64,000 nt of DNA from Hyphococcus sp. (lineage in GTDB: Bacteria; Pseudomonadota; Alphaproteobacteria; Caulobacterales; Parvularculaceae). The notes below the pieces were generated by a model. That model was not told where the DNA came from. It searched no databases and saw only the letters and a list, made by a program, of their open reading frames with translations. The stretch is from assembly GCA_013002535.1 (NCBI GenBank), contig JABDJK010000009.1:1-64000 (forward strand). Direction: 5' to 3'. Shown in pieces: positions 19,847 through 30,361 of this stretch. Each line of letters starts with the position of its first letter. Position 1 is the first letter of the stretch. The translations under genes were made by a program, and so were the position numbers.

Positions 19847-20926
19847 TTATGGCCAGCCGACGGCGTCGAAAATTTCAACCGCTTTGTTCTGGTTGGCGCC
19901 CAATTCAGCCACCGGTAAATCGTCGGCTTTGAAATCACCGAGCAATGCAATAGGGCCTTGCGGCTTTACAGTTTCAACAACCGGGTATTCATTGTTGCCG
20001 CTGGCGAACGCCGCCTGGGAGTCGTCGCGCAGCAAAAACGCCAGAAGTTTCTCCGCGTTCTCAGCGTTCGGCGCATAGGCGGTAACGCCAGCGCCGGAAA
20101 TATTGATATGAGCGCCCGTTCCGGATTGATCGGGGTGAAGCACCGCGATCTTTTCGCCAATAGCGGCATTCTTTGGGTCATCCGAACCGACAAACCGCGC
20201 AACATAATAGCTGTTCACAATGCCCAATCGGCAAATGCCGGCGGCGACTGCCTCAATCTGTGACGTATCATTGCCTTGCGGTTCGCGGGCGAAGTTTGCA
20301 ACGACGCCGCGCGCCAATTCCGTCGCTGCTTCTTCACCGTAATGCGCAATGCGCGAGGCCAGCAATGACTGATTATAAATGTTAGACGAAGACCGAACGC
20401 AAATCATGCCTTCATGGGCTGGGTCGGCGAGATCATCGTAGGAATCAAATCCTTTTGGCAGACCCGCGTCCTTGTTGTAGATGATGATGCGCGCACGCTT
20501 GGCGAGGCCAAACCACTTTCCTTGCGGGTGACGGAATTGAGCGGGAATACGCTCGACCAATTTATCGCTGTCCAATTCGCGAAAAACACCGCGGGTTTCC
20601 GCGCGCCACAAAATTCCCGCATCAGCCGTGATGAAAATATCTGCGGGCGAAGCGGCGCCTTCGCGTACAATCCGCTCGATCAGAGCGTCGCCGCCTGCTT
20701 CGATGTAATTGACCTTAATGCCGGTTTCTTCTGTAAATTTATCATAGAGGGCGATATCGGCATCATAGTGCCGACCGGAATAGACATTGACGACGCCATT
20801 ACCGCTAGCAGCGGCGTTTTGATTCGCCCCAGCTTCTGTGTCTTCGCTGGCGCTACATGCGGCAAGTATGGTCGCTGCGGTGAGCACGGCGAATTTCTGC
20901 GCAACGGCGCGGCGCGAAAGTGTCAT
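19847..20926 (-). CDS. Fe(3+) ABC transporter substrate-binding protein
   Basis: lipoprotein signal (ILAAC); VVNVYSGRHYDADIALYDKFTEETGIKVNYIEAGGDALIERI typical of the FbpA/FutA family. Confidence 0.92.
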   Translation of the reverse strand: MTLSRRAVAQKFAVLTAATILAACSASEDTEAGANQNAAASGNGVVNVYSGRHYDADIALYDKFTEETGIKVNYIEAGGDALIERIVREGAASPADIFITADAGILWRAETRGVFRELDSDKLVERIPAQFRHPQGKWFGLAKRARIIIYNKDAGLPKGFDSYDDLADPAHEGMICVRSSSNIYNQSLLASRIAHYGEEAATELARGVVANFAREPQGNDTSQIEAVAAGICRLGIVNSYYVARFVGSDDPKNAAIGEKIAVLHPDQSGTGAHINISGAGVTAYAPNAENAEKLLAFLLRDDSQAAFASGNNEYPVVETVKPQGPIALLGDFKADDLPVAELGANQNKAVEIFDAVGWP

Positions 20927-20961
20927 GGGAATTGCTCCTGATTAGATCAGCGAGATTGTAT

Positions 20962-20980
20962 GCAAATGCGAGCCATTCGC
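20962..20980 (-). promoter_or_regulatory. candidate iron-regulator (Fur-like) box
   Basis: minus-strand GCGAATG-GCTCG-CATTTGC, imperfect 7-5-7 palindrome upstream of the iron-binding protein gene. Confidence 0.35.
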
Positions 20981-20997
20981 AACTTTTTTCCGCAGAA

Positions 20998-22017
20998 TTA
21001 CTGGGAAAAGACGAATATGCCGCACTCATCGATGTTGAGATTGACCCGCGCGCCCGGCGATTGATGGTCCTGTATCCGTGCCGAGCAGGTTTCATCATTT
21101 GCCGATTCGCCTTGCACTGTCGCGCGCCATCCCGGCCCAACAAAGCGAGTATCGACAATCGCGAATTTACCCGCCGGGTCAACGACAGCTTCAATGGCGC
21201 CATCGTGAATGACCGCAGCGCCAGGCCCGTCCGCAAGTCCGCAGGCGGAAAATTCTCCGAACGCCGTTGCAATCTTTCCGCCGCTTATCTCGCCAGGAAA
21301 TTCCTGCGCGCCCGGAAAAATTCGCGCGCCTTCCGGCGTACTCGGCTTATCAAACAAAACCGCAGGCGCTGCTATTTCAATCAGACGTCCATCGCGCATC
21401 AAGCCAATGCGATCGCCGAGCGCCAGGGCTTCTTCAGCGTCATGGGTGACAAGAATACTGATTACGCCCTGCGCTTTTAAAAGCGTCCGCAATTGTTCGC
21501 GCAGTCGCTTACGCAAAGCCGCGTCGATTGATGCGAAAGGTTCATCGAGTAATATCGCTTTCGGGTTTCTGATCAACGTTCGCGCCAATGCGACGCGTTG
21601 CTGCTGTCCGCCGGATAATTCGTTTGGATAGCGGTCGCCAAAATCGGTTAAGTTTAGCGCCTGTAACTGTGCATCCACAGCCGCAGATTTCTTTGTCGTA
21701 TTTTGCGGAAGACCGAACGCAATATTCTGACGCACGGTGAGGTGCGGAAACAATACAAAGTCCTGAAACACGAACCCGACTGGCCGGCGCTGCGGTGATA
21801 GATTTCGACCGCCCCCGGCGACCAGGCCGTCATCGACAAAAATTTCGCCCGACTGCAAATCTTCAAGGCCAGCGATAAGCCGCAATATTGTCGTCTTGCC
21901 GCAGCCGGACGGGCCGAAAAGGCAAAAAATTTCGCCCGGATCAACCTGCAGGGACACGTCGCGAACAACCGGCGTCGCGCCATAGGCGTGGGAAACACTA
22001 TCGAGGCGAAGACTCAT
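20998..22017 (-). CDS. ABC transporter ATP-binding protein (ferric iron/spermidine/putrescine type)
   Basis: Walker A FGPSGCGKTTILR, signature LSGGQQQRVALARTL, Walker B AILLDEPFASID; MSLRLDSVSHAYG start at 22017 preferred over 22044. Confidence 0.92.
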   Translation of the reverse strand: MSLRLDSVSHAYGATPVVRDVSLQVDPGEIFCLFGPSGCGKTTILRLIAGLEDLQSGEIFVDDGLVAGGGRNLSPQRRPVGFVFQDFVLFPHLTVRQNIAFGLPQNTTKKSAAVDAQLQALNLTDFGDRYPNELSGGQQQRVALARTLIRNPKAILLDEPFASIDAALRKRLREQLRTLLKAQGVISILVTHDAEEALALGDRIGLMRDGRLIEIAAPAVLFDKPSTPEGARIFPGAQEFPGEISGGKIATAFGEFSACGLADGPGAAVIHDGAIEAVVDPAGKFAIVDTRFVGPGWRATVQGESANDETCSARIQDHQSPGARVNLNIDECGIFVFSQ

Positions 22018-22057
22018 AAGGCGCGGCATTCCTGACGGCGGCAAAATTTAAACGGCT

Positions 22058-23716
22058 TTGGAAATGCCGGAATTTCGACTAGTTGTCACCATTCGGCATG
22101 AGAGGCGAGGCGAACCAAAATTGACGAAAGCGCAAAAACCCGGCGGCGACAGGCTAAATATCGTCATATTCGCCATCGCCGCGGTCGTTGCCGCGCCGAT
22201 CCTTGCGATTGCCTGGTCGGCGGTTTCGATGGAGGGCGCGGGCCCGGCTTTGTTCGGCGCAGCCAGGCCGAACTATATCTCGGAAACGGTGTTGTTGTGC
22301 CTCGGCGTCGGGTTTTTCGCGAGCATCATTGGCGCCGTTTCAGCAATTATCGTAGCGACAACCGAATTTCCGGGCCGCGGGTTCTTCAAAGTCGCGCTGT
22401 TTCTGCCATTTGCGATCCCCGCCTATATTATGGCGTATTCTTACGCAGATTTTTTCTCACCCTTCGGTCCGTTCGCGAATTTATTTGGCGTTGGCGCGTT
22501 GCCGCCAATTCGATCCCTGTCGGGCGCGATCTTGGTGTTGACGCTCGCCACTTATCCTTATGTTTATATCACTGTGTACGCGTCGCTTGCTGCGCGTTCC
22601 GGCGCTTACCTTGAGGCCGGCGCAACGCTCGGCGCCAGCCCTTTTGCATCAGCGCGAAAACTGCTCCTAGCATTGAGCCGCCCAGCTATCGCCGGGGGGC
22701 TCGCCCTCGTCTTGATGGAAACCATCGCGGACTTCGGGGTGTCGGAATTCTTTGGCGTGCAAACGTTAAGCGTTGGCATCTTCAGACGCTGGCACGGCCT
22801 CGGTGATCTCGGCGGCGCAACGCGCCTTGCAATAATCCTTTTTACATTCGCCATCGCGCTGATGTTGACGGAAGATTCTTTAAGGCGCGGCGCATTCTCC
22901 GAGAGCGCGCGAGCGCACCGCCGCAATAACAGATTGAGACTTTCAGCGCCCGCCGCCAGCGGTGCGGTTTTGTTTTTGGTGCTTCCGATAATTTTTGGAT
23001 TTTCGATCCCGACGATGATCCTTATTTCCAAACTGGAGGCGTCGCAAACAGCAAGCGCCTTGCGGGGCTTGAGCGCCTCATTCACAAATACCGCTTTCAT
23101 CGCTATCGCTGGCGCTCTCCTCGCAGCGCTGGCCGCTGCGCCGCTGGCTTATGGCGCGCGCAATTCAAATTCCGCCATCGTCCGTGTGCTCTTGCGCATA
23201 TCGACCATGGGATACGCGATCCCCGGTGCTGTTATCGCTATCGGCGTCCTGGCATTGACCGCCGGGCTTTCTGGCGCGGCGCGCATCGGCGGCGTCGCCG
23301 TATTACTCTACGCCTATTTCGCGCGGTTTTTGACGGCGAGTTACAACGCGACGTCCGGCGGTATGGCGCAAATTCATACGCGCATTGACGAAGCAGCGAT
23401 GACCCTAGGCGCGGATCGCAGACAGATTTTATCCCGGCTGCATTGGCCAATGACGCGGCCATCCATCATCGCTGGCATAGCCATCGTCGCCATGGACATC
23501 GCCAAGGAATTGCCGGCGACATTGATCTTGCGCCCGTTTAACTTTGAAACGCTTGCGACCAGAGTTTATCGCCTCGCCTCTGACGAACGCCTCGCCGACG
23601 CGGCCCCGGCGGCGCTGTTGTTGATCGCGTTTGGTTTGATCCCGGCGCTGTTGTTGAGCGCGGCAAGCGCCGACGAAAAACGCCGCGACAAAAATGCAGC
23701 GACGTTCAACTCTTGA
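22058..23716 (+). CDS. iron ABC transporter permease (fused two-domain type)
   Basis: 552 aa; two ABC permease domains, EAGATLGASPFASARKLLLALSRPAIAGG and DEAAMTLGADRRQILSRLHWPMTRPSI; start codon uncertain. Confidence 0.9.
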   Translation: MEMPEFRLVVTIRHERRGEPKLTKAQKPGGDRLNIVIFAIAAVVAAPILAIAWSAVSMEGAGPALFGAARPNYISETVLLCLGVGFFASIIGAVSAIIVATTEFPGRGFFKVALFLPFAIPAYIMAYSYADFFSPFGPFANLFGVGALPPIRSLSGAILVLTLATYPYVYITVYASLAARSGAYLEAGATLGASPFASARKLLLALSRPAIAGGLALVLMETIADFGVSEFFGVQTLSVGIFRRWHGLGDLGGATRLAIILFTFAIALMLTEDSLRRGAFSESARAHRRNNRLRLSAPAASGAVLFLVLPIIFGFSIPTMILISKLEASQTASALRGLSASFTNTAFIAIAGALLAALAAAPLAYGARNSNSAIVRVLLRISTMGYAIPGAVIAIGVLALTAGLSGAARIGGVAVLLYAYFARFLTASYNATSGGMAQIHTRIDEAAMTLGADRRQILSRLHWPMTRPSIIAGIAIVAMDIAKELPATLILRPFNFETLATRVYRLASDERLADAAPAALLLIAFGLIPALLLSAASADEKRRDKNAATFNS

Positions 23717-23731
23717 TGCTTGCTTCGATCC

Positions 23732-25039
23732 TTATTTCGTCGCCCCGCGATAAGCGTGAGGAAGATCGCCGCGAGACAAGTCGCGATAACGATCCCGCAA
23801 CATGGTCTGCCGATTCTCAAGGCTTTGAGCGACGCCATTGATGAAAACCGCCTCCGGTTGTGTTGTCACTTCCAGAGGATCTCCGTCCCATACGACAACA
23901 TCGGCAATTTTGCCGGCCTCGATGGAGCCGAGCTGCGCATCGACGCCCAACATTGTAGCCGGGCCTAGCGTCAACGCCGCCATCGCGCCTTCATAGGAGA
24001 GCCCATTGGCGACGGCATTGCCGGCCTGTTGCGTGAGCGTCCGAAGATTATGCGCGGCGAACCCTTGCGGGTTGTAGAGCCCAATCGTGACGCCGGCGTC
24101 ATGAAGCCGACCGGCATTTGCAAAGGTTGCATCGAGATCCTCGAACTGCGCCGGCAGATTGAACAGTGGATCGAGGATTACTGGAATATCGGCGTTCCTC
24201 AAATCCTCGGCGACACGCCACGCTTCGGAACCGCCGACAATTACGACCTTCAGGCGATAGCGGTTTTTAAGACGAATAACATTGCGAATGTCATTGGCGC
24301 TGTTGGCGCTGATGATTACAGTTTGCGCGCCGGAAACGACCGGCCCCAGCGCTTTCAAATCACTCAATGAAAACCGCGGATCCCGCGACCGCCGGACATA
24401 ATCATTCGGGTTCGATGCATAAGATCGCGCTTCATCGAAATATTCACGAATAAACGCCCAGGCGCCCATTCGGGTGTCGCCGGCGCGCGCGGCGCCGGAA
24501 AACCCAAGCATTGCGACCTGCGCGACGCGCGGCTGCATAACAGAATCAACGTCGCCGGAAAGATCGATCAACGCGGCCTGCCCGCCGAAAATTGAATCGC
24601 CCGCTTCCGGCGTCGATAACGCGCGCGTAACGCCGCCGGCCCGATTGATCGGGATCAGGATCGACGAAGGATTGTAGGCGTCAATCGCATCAAGAGCGGC
24701 GCCGAGGGGAAATCCAATTTCCCGCGCTGGGCTGGCGTCATTGGCCTCCGCGTCGAGACCAATTTCTTCCAGCCCAATCGTAGAATAAGGCGCGATAATG
24801 CCTGGCGTCACGACTTTGCCGGTTGCATCAATGACCGTCGCACCTGATGGCGCCGACAAATCGGCGCCGACCTGGGTAATGCGGCCGTTCGAAATTATAA
24901 CGTCGCCGCCCTCAATGACGTCGCCGGAAACGGTGATGACGCGCCCATCCATAATCGCCGTTGTTTGGGCCGAAGCGACAGCGCCGGATGCGAGGGCAAC
25001 GGCGCCCGTGATCAGCAGTGATATTTTACGCATGCTCAT
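23732..25039 (-). CDS. amidohydrolase family protein (exported)
   Basis: signal peptide; GKVVTPGIIAPYSTIGLEEIGLDAEAND; GSIEAGKIADVVVWDGDPLEVTTQPEAVFINGV. Confidence 0.88.
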   Translation of the reverse strand: MSMRKISLLITGAVALASGAVASAQTTAIMDGRVITVSGDVIEGGDVIISNGRITQVGADLSAPSGATVIDATGKVVTPGIIAPYSTIGLEEIGLDAEANDASPAREIGFPLGAALDAIDAYNPSSILIPINRAGGVTRALSTPEAGDSIFGGQAALIDLSGDVDSVMQPRVAQVAMLGFSGAARAGDTRMGAWAFIREYFDEARSYASNPNDYVRRSRDPRFSLSDLKALGPVVSGAQTVIISANSANDIRNVIRLKNRYRLKVVIVGGSEAWRVAEDLRNADIPVILDPLFNLPAQFEDLDATFANAGRLHDAGVTIGLYNPQGFAAHNLRTLTQQAGNAVANGLSYEGAMAALTLGPATMLGVDAQLGSIEAGKIADVVVWDGDPLEVTTQPEAVFINGVAQSLENRQTMLRDRYRDLSRGDLPHAYRGATK

Positions 25040-26604
25040 TGACCTGCTCCTCCGGTAAATTTGTTGTCGCGTTGTCCAAGTTCAAAATCCATGCGCGGCG
25101 AGCGCGCAGGATCATTACGGTCATACAAAAGAGCGCCGTCGATATAGACTTGCTCGGCCTGAGTGTAGATAGAGAATGGATTGCTGCTCCAGACGACAAT
25201 GTCTGCAGCTTTGCCGGCTTCAAGCGTACCAGTTTGATCGAGAATGCCCATGGACTTCGCGGGGTTGGCGGTGATCCATGCAATGGCGTCCTTCGGCGTA
25301 ATATCGATGCCGATGCGCCGCCCGGCGGACATGGCTTTAGCCGCTTCCTGATTTAGTATCTGAATGCCAACGTCGCTATCGGAATGGATGATTGCGCAAC
25401 TGTTTTCCTGTTCGTGAACCAGCGCTGCGTTTTCGTTGATCGCGTCAAAGGCCTCAAGTTTGAAGCCCCACCAGTCGGCCCACATCGCTGCGCAGACGCC
25501 GTTCTCCGCGAGATAATCCGCAACCTTGTAAGCTTCAATTGCGTGGTGAAAGGCGGAAACTTTGTAGCCAAATTCTTTGGCCATATCCAAAACCTGCACC
25601 ATTTCATCGCCGCGATAGCAATGCATGTTGACGCGAATATCACCGCGTAATGCGCCGGCCAGGGTTTCAAGTTTTAGATCGCGCGCGGGCGCTTCCGGTT
25701 TTTCGTCGTCGTCTTTTTTGTCGACGGCCCATTCTTCATAGTCGGTCCAGTATTTGTCCCACTTGTCGCGGTACGCGGCCGCTTCGATCCATGCAGCGCG
25801 ATAGCCGGCAAAATTACCCATGCGCGTCGCCGGGCCGCCTTGCTGACCGTAAACGCGTTTTGGATTCTCGCCGCAGGCCATCTTCATGCCGTAGGGCGCG
25901 TCCGGAAATTTCATGCCCTGAACTGTCCGTGAAGGAACGTTTTTAAGGATGACGGATCGCCCGCCAAAAAGGTTCGCTGAGCCTGGCAAGATTTGCATTG
26001 CGGTAACGCCGCCCGCGAGGGCGCGAGTGAAGCCGGCATCCTGCGGCCAAACTGAATGTTCCGTCCAGACCTGCGCCGTATTCGGCGATGTTGCTTCATT
26101 GCCGTCGGATGTCGATTGCGTGCTCGGTGAGGGATAGTTGCCGAGATGCGAGTGAATATCGATAACGCCCGGCGTCACCCATTTCCCCGACGCATCAATA
26201 AATGTTGCGCCCTCTGGTTCGGTCACATCACCCGCGGCGCCGACTGCGCTGATCTTGCCGCCCTCAATGACGACTGACCCGTTCTCAATTTCCTCGCCGG
26301 TCGCCGTTAAAACCGTTGCGCCGGTAATGACCACCGTATCAGACGGGTAAGGCTCATAAGTTGACGGAAACGGATCGGTCGACGGACGGACGGGGCCTTT
26401 TTCGTCGCTTGCTTCATCTGCGTTATTTGATTGCGTCGCTTCCATTGTCTGTGCGTCGCCGGTATTTTCGGTCGCCGACGCCGTATTAGCGCCTTCAGCC
26501 GAATCATCACCGGCGTCGTTCGCGCCTTCTTGCGGCTGCGAACAACCGGCGATTATTAGAGCGACGAGCGCCGCTCCGCATAGATTTCTCATGGGTTCCC
26601 TCAA
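25036..26604 (-). CDS. amidohydrolase family lipoprotein
   Basis: lipobox LIIAGC; GKWVTPGVIDIHSHLG; GTLEAGKAADIVVWSSNPFSIYTQAEQVYIDG; ATGA overlap with downstream paralogue. Confidence 0.9.
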   Translation of the reverse strand: MREPMRNLCGAALVALIIAGCSQPQEGANDAGDDSAEGANTASATENTGDAQTMEATQSNNADEASDEKGPVRPSTDPFPSTYEPYPSDTVVITGATVLTATGEEIENGSVVIEGGKISAVGAAGDVTEPEGATFIDASGKWVTPGVIDIHSHLGNYPSPSTQSTSDGNEATSPNTAQVWTEHSVWPQDAGFTRALAGGVTAMQILPGSANLFGGRSVILKNVPSRTVQGMKFPDAPYGMKMACGENPKRVYGQQGGPATRMGNFAGYRAAWIEAAAYRDKWDKYWTDYEEWAVDKKDDDEKPEAPARDLKLETLAGALRGDIRVNMHCYRGDEMVQVLDMAKEFGYKVSAFHHAIEAYKVADYLAENGVCAAMWADWWGFKLEAFDAINENAALVHEQENSCAIIHSDSDVGIQILNQEAAKAMSAGRRIGIDITPKDAIAWITANPAKSMGILDQTGTLEAGKAADIVVWSSNPFSIYTQAEQVYIDGALLYDRNDPARSPRMDFELGQRDNKFTGGAGQ

Positions 26605-26735
26605 ATTTTTAACTGGCCCTTTGGACCCGCTGATAGGCTTATGTCATAAAACCATGGAATAAAAAACGCAGGCGCTCGATTGCGCCGCAGCAATTCCTGT
26701 GAATTGTGCAAATTGGGGAAAACGGGAGGCAAATT

Positions 26736-28463
26736 ATGTCGATGAAATTTACAAGGCGCACGGCGCTGACAAGCGGCCTAGTCGCGGGCGCAGCGTCTTG
26801 CGCGTCGACGCCGAAAATGATTCCCTATGTGGCGGTCAGCGAGGCAGCCGTTGGAATTTTCGCGCATGGCGTCGCATCTGGCGATCCGCAAGCGAAGAGC
26901 GTCATTATCTGGACGCGGATAAACCTGCCGGATGTAGAACCGGGGTCACGCGCGCTTGTCGTTTGGGAAACGGCCGCGGACGCAGACTTCATCGATATGC
27001 GCGGCAAAGGCGAAGCTGTCACCGGAACATTTCGCGACTGGACCGTCAAAGTGGAGCTTACGGATCTCGCGCCGGGCGAGACTTTTTACTATCGCTTCCG
27101 CATTGACGATCATTATTCACCGGTTGGGCGCACCAAAACATTGCCCGCAGGTTCGATCGACCGCGCGCGCTTTGCTGTGATGTCCTGCTCGAACTACCCA
27201 TTCGGGTATTTCAATGTATATGACCTTGTCGCCCGTCGCGATGATCTCGACGCCGTCATACATCTCGGCGACTACATCTACGAATACTCGACAGAAGGGT
27301 ATGGCGGCGAGGCCGGAAAGGCGCTCGACCGAAACCACGAGCCAGTGCATGAAATCCTGTCGCTTGCCGATTATCGCGCCCGTCACGCGCAATATAAATC
27401 CGATCCCGGGTCACAGGCGATGCACGCCGCCCATCCCATCATTCCAATTTGGGATGATCACGAAACGTCGAACAATTCCTGGAAAGACGGCGCCGAAAAT
27501 CATGATGAGCTAAGCGAAGGCGATTGGGAATCACGACGGCGCGCTGCGTTGCAAGCCTATTATGAGTGGATGCCGGTGCGCGAACCGACGAATTCGCCGG
27601 AAGCGTTTTTCCGGTATTATTCCTACGGCGATCTTTTGACGCTCACAGCGATTGAAACCCGGCTGATGGCGCGGGCGAAACAGTTTGAATATTCAGAAGT
27701 GCTTGCGGGGCTTTCTTCTCCCGAGGACGCCGAACTATTCAAAAACAACATCCTGTGGGACGAGACCCGCGATATGTTGGGCGCCGCACAAATCGATTAT
27801 CTCGATCGTGCATTACGCACGTCGGTCAATTCGGGCCAGCCTTGGCGCCTGATCGCCAACCAAATCATCATGGCGAAAGTGACGACGCCGGATCTTAATC
27901 CTCATATGGAGGAAGACGATATCGAGGCGCTGCAAGCCGAATGGGATCAGGGCCGCGCATTCATTGAAGCGTCCGCCCTCGGATTGCCAACTAATTTCGA
28001 TGCCTGGGACGGGTACCCTGCGGCGCGGGAACGTTTCTACGACATGGTGTCGAACGCCGGCAAAGACGGCTTGATCGTCGTCACCGGCGACACTCATACA
28101 TGGTGGGCGAATGATCTTGTTTCCAGAAATGGCGACCACATAGGCGTGGAACTCGGAACCCATTCAGTGACCTCGCCCTCGCCTTATGCAACAGAGTTTC
28201 TCGGCGGCAAAGGCGGCGACTATGCGCTTCTCACTAATCGCGATAACAAGGACGTCAGGTATTTGTCCGGCGAAGACCACGGGTTTATCGATTTGACGAT
28301 TACACGAGACGCAGCAAACGCGGAATTCGTAGCGGTCGATACGGTAACCAGCCGCAACTATAATGCGTTCACAAAAGCCGCATTTGAAATCGAACGCAAA
28401 AAAGGCTCTGCTAAATTTACCGACGCTGACGGCCTTGGCTTCAAGGAAGGCTTTTTGTTTTGA
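26736..28463 (+). CDS. PhoD-like alkaline phosphatase
   Basis: Tat-like signal FTRRTALTSGLVAGAASC; GVASGDPQAKSVIIWTRI; HLGDYIYEY; PIWDDHETSNNSW; VVTGDTHTWW. Confidence 0.92.
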   Translation: MSMKFTRRTALTSGLVAGAASCASTPKMIPYVAVSEAAVGIFAHGVASGDPQAKSVIIWTRINLPDVEPGSRALVVWETAADADFIDMRGKGEAVTGTFRDWTVKVELTDLAPGETFYYRFRIDDHYSPVGRTKTLPAGSIDRARFAVMSCSNYPFGYFNVYDLVARRDDLDAVIHLGDYIYEYSTEGYGGEAGKALDRNHEPVHEILSLADYRARHAQYKSDPGSQAMHAAHPIIPIWDDHETSNNSWKDGAENHDELSEGDWESRRRAALQAYYEWMPVREPTNSPEAFFRYYSYGDLLTLTAIETRLMARAKQFEYSEVLAGLSSPEDAELFKNNILWDETRDMLGAAQIDYLDRALRTSVNSGQPWRLIANQIIMAKVTTPDLNPHMEEDDIEALQAEWDQGRAFIEASALGLPTNFDAWDGYPAARERFYDMVSNAGKDGLIVVTGDTHTWWANDLVSRNGDHIGVELGTHSVTSPSPYATEFLGGKGGDYALLTNRDNKDVRYLSGEDHGFIDLTITRDAANAEFVAVDTVTSRNYNAFTKAAFEIERKKGSAKFTDADGLGFKEGFLF

Positions 28464-28514
28464 GCGGCGGCGCTGACGCCTTCTCCCTGGAACGCGAAGG
28501 AAAAGGCGCCTTGG

Positions 28515-29972
28515 CTACCGGTTTTCGCGCTCCAACTTCTTTAATTCAGCGCGCAGGCCGGCAATCATACGCTTGCGGCGTTGTTCCTGCCTTTTGGCGT
28601 TGGTTTCCATTTCGTCGATGGCTTTTTTTGCTGCGGCGATCTGTGATTTCGAATCACCGGCATCTTCACCGCTAATGCAAATGACGCCTTTCTCGACATA
28701 TTCGCCGTCGTCGCTTTCGTCTTTCCATTCGAGTTTCAAGGGCTCAGGCTCGCCCTCGCCGGCCGTGCAGTGACCTTTGTGAACGATGCGGCCGCCCTTG
28801 CCCTCCTTGTGTAGACGGACAACGCGGCGTTCCCCGTCACTGGATTCAAAGACAAAATTTTCGTCGCCCGTAATGACGGCTTCGCTGTCATCGGAAAAAA
28901 CGAAATCCAAATCCTCAAGATTTTCGTCGTCGCTCGTTATAACGATGCGTTTCTTGACGACCCCATCGACATGTTTTTTGACAATGCGTTTTTCAACGCG
29001 CTTTTCTTCTTCGGCGTAGCCATAGGTCGCTGTTGCGGTCAGCCCTCCGATAACAATGGCGATCGCCATAACGCTGCCTCCGAGCATGCGGCCTGCGCCG
29101 GTTTTGGAATTTTTGATAAGCATTATTCGCTCCTTTACTGGATGAGATAGAGAAAGTTCTAGGCCGGTCGCACGCGCGCCGGTTTTTGCAGATTTCAAAA
29201 TTGCTGACGCGTAGTTTGCGCGAGCACGCACAGTTTCGCGCGATAGAACAAACGCATCACACGCTGCCTCCTGATCGAGGCGAAAGGCGTGCGCCGCAAA
29301 ATGCGCAAGCGGGTTCGGCCATTGCACAGCTTGAATGAGCGTTGAGACAAACATCGCAGCCATATCGCCGCGAGCAAGGTGAGATATCTCGTGGGCGAGC
29401 GCGAGGCGTTGTTCCTCATCGTTATAGGCGCTTTTAAAGTCGGCCGGCAAAACAATTATCGGGCGCACGAGACCAATCAACGCCGGGCCATAGAGCTCAT
29501 GGACAATACGGATCTCCGGCAATCGACGAACGCCGAATTCGCGCGCGATGGCGCGCGCCCTCTCTGGAATTCCATCGCCAGCCGGCGACGACGCAGCCAT
29601 CATTGCGCGACGGAACGCAGCTTGCTTTTCAAAGCGCAATCCTAACCACGCGACGGCGCCGGCAATCCAGATAAAAATCAAAGCGGCAACACCAATCTCA
29701 AGCGCGCTCAACGGCTCAACTGCAACCGGCGCGGCGGCGCTGTACTGAACGACAAACCCCGTGTCTGCTATGGTTATCGGGTTCGGGGCACGCGGCAAAA
29801 TTTTCAATTCCGGTAGAAATATTCTGACGAGCGGCGCCAGCCATAGGCAGTATGCAGCCCGCGCACCAAAGACTCGCGCAAAGGGTTTTCGAATACCAAG
29901 AATAACAGCAGTTAAAACGCTGACCGCAATCGTAGTTTCTATGAACCAGTCAAAAACGTCAGCGCCGATCAT
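28515..29972 (-). CDS. M56 family (BlaR1/MecR1-like) membrane metallopeptidase
   Basis: multi-TM N-terminus; HEXXH-type LALAHEISHLARGD; RLDQEAACDAFVLS; paired with BlaI-like regulator by ATGA overlap. Confidence 0.9.
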   Translation of the reverse strand: MIGADVFDWFIETTIAVSVLTAVILGIRKPFARVFGARAAYCLWLAPLVRIFLPELKILPRAPNPITIADTGFVVQYSAAAPVAVEPLSALEIGVAALIFIWIAGAVAWLGLRFEKQAAFRRAMMAASSPAGDGIPERARAIAREFGVRRLPEIRIVHELYGPALIGLVRPIIVLPADFKSAYNDEEQRLALAHEISHLARGDMAAMFVSTLIQAVQWPNPLAHFAAHAFRLDQEAACDAFVLSRETVRARANYASAILKSAKTGARATGLELSLSHPVKERIMLIKNSKTGAGRMLGGSVMAIAIVIGGLTATATYGYAEEEKRVEKRIVKKHVDGVVKKRIVITSDDENLEDLDFVFSDDSEAVITGDENFVFESSDGERRVVRLHKEGKGGRIVHKGHCTAGEGEPEPLKLEWKDESDDGEYVEKGVICISGEDAGDSKSQIAAAKKAIDEMETNAKRQEQRRKRMIAGLRAELKKLERENR

Positions 29973-30352
29973 TTTTTGGCCTCGATGCGTTTTAGATCGG
30001 CGATCAGAATTTCGAGCTCAGCGATATCTTCCTCGGAAAGACCGCGGCCAGTCGCGAGATGCGCAACCAGCGGCGCTGCGCGACCGTCAGATAATTGATC
30101 CGCAAGCTGACTGGTGACTGTCTGCGCATATTCGTCACGCGAAAGAATTGGACTATAGAGATAGCGCCGACCATCAACATCATGGGCGACGGCCCCTTTG
30201 TCCACGAGGCGGCTGAGTAATGTTTTGACAGTCTTGACGCTGCGGCTGCCGCTATCCGGCATGGCGTCGGCGACGTCTGCCGCCGCGAGCGGGCTTTCCC
30301 GCCACAGCGCTTCCATCACGTCAAATTCCGCCCGGGATATTGGCTTAGGCAT
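29969..30352 (-). CDS. BlaI/MecI/CopY family transcriptional regulator
   Basis: MPKPISRAEFDVMEALWRESPLAAADVADAMPDSGSRSVKTVKTLLSRLVDKGAVAHDVDGRRYLYSP; ATG at 30352 preferred over GTG at 30361. Confidence 0.93.
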   Translation of the reverse strand: MPKPISRAEFDVMEALWRESPLAAADVADAMPDSGSRSVKTVKTLLSRLVDKGAVAHDVDGRRYLYSPILSRDEYAQTVTSQLADQLSDGRAAPLVAHLATGRGLSEEDIAELEILIADLKRIEAKK

Positions 30353-30361
30353 CGCGCGCAC

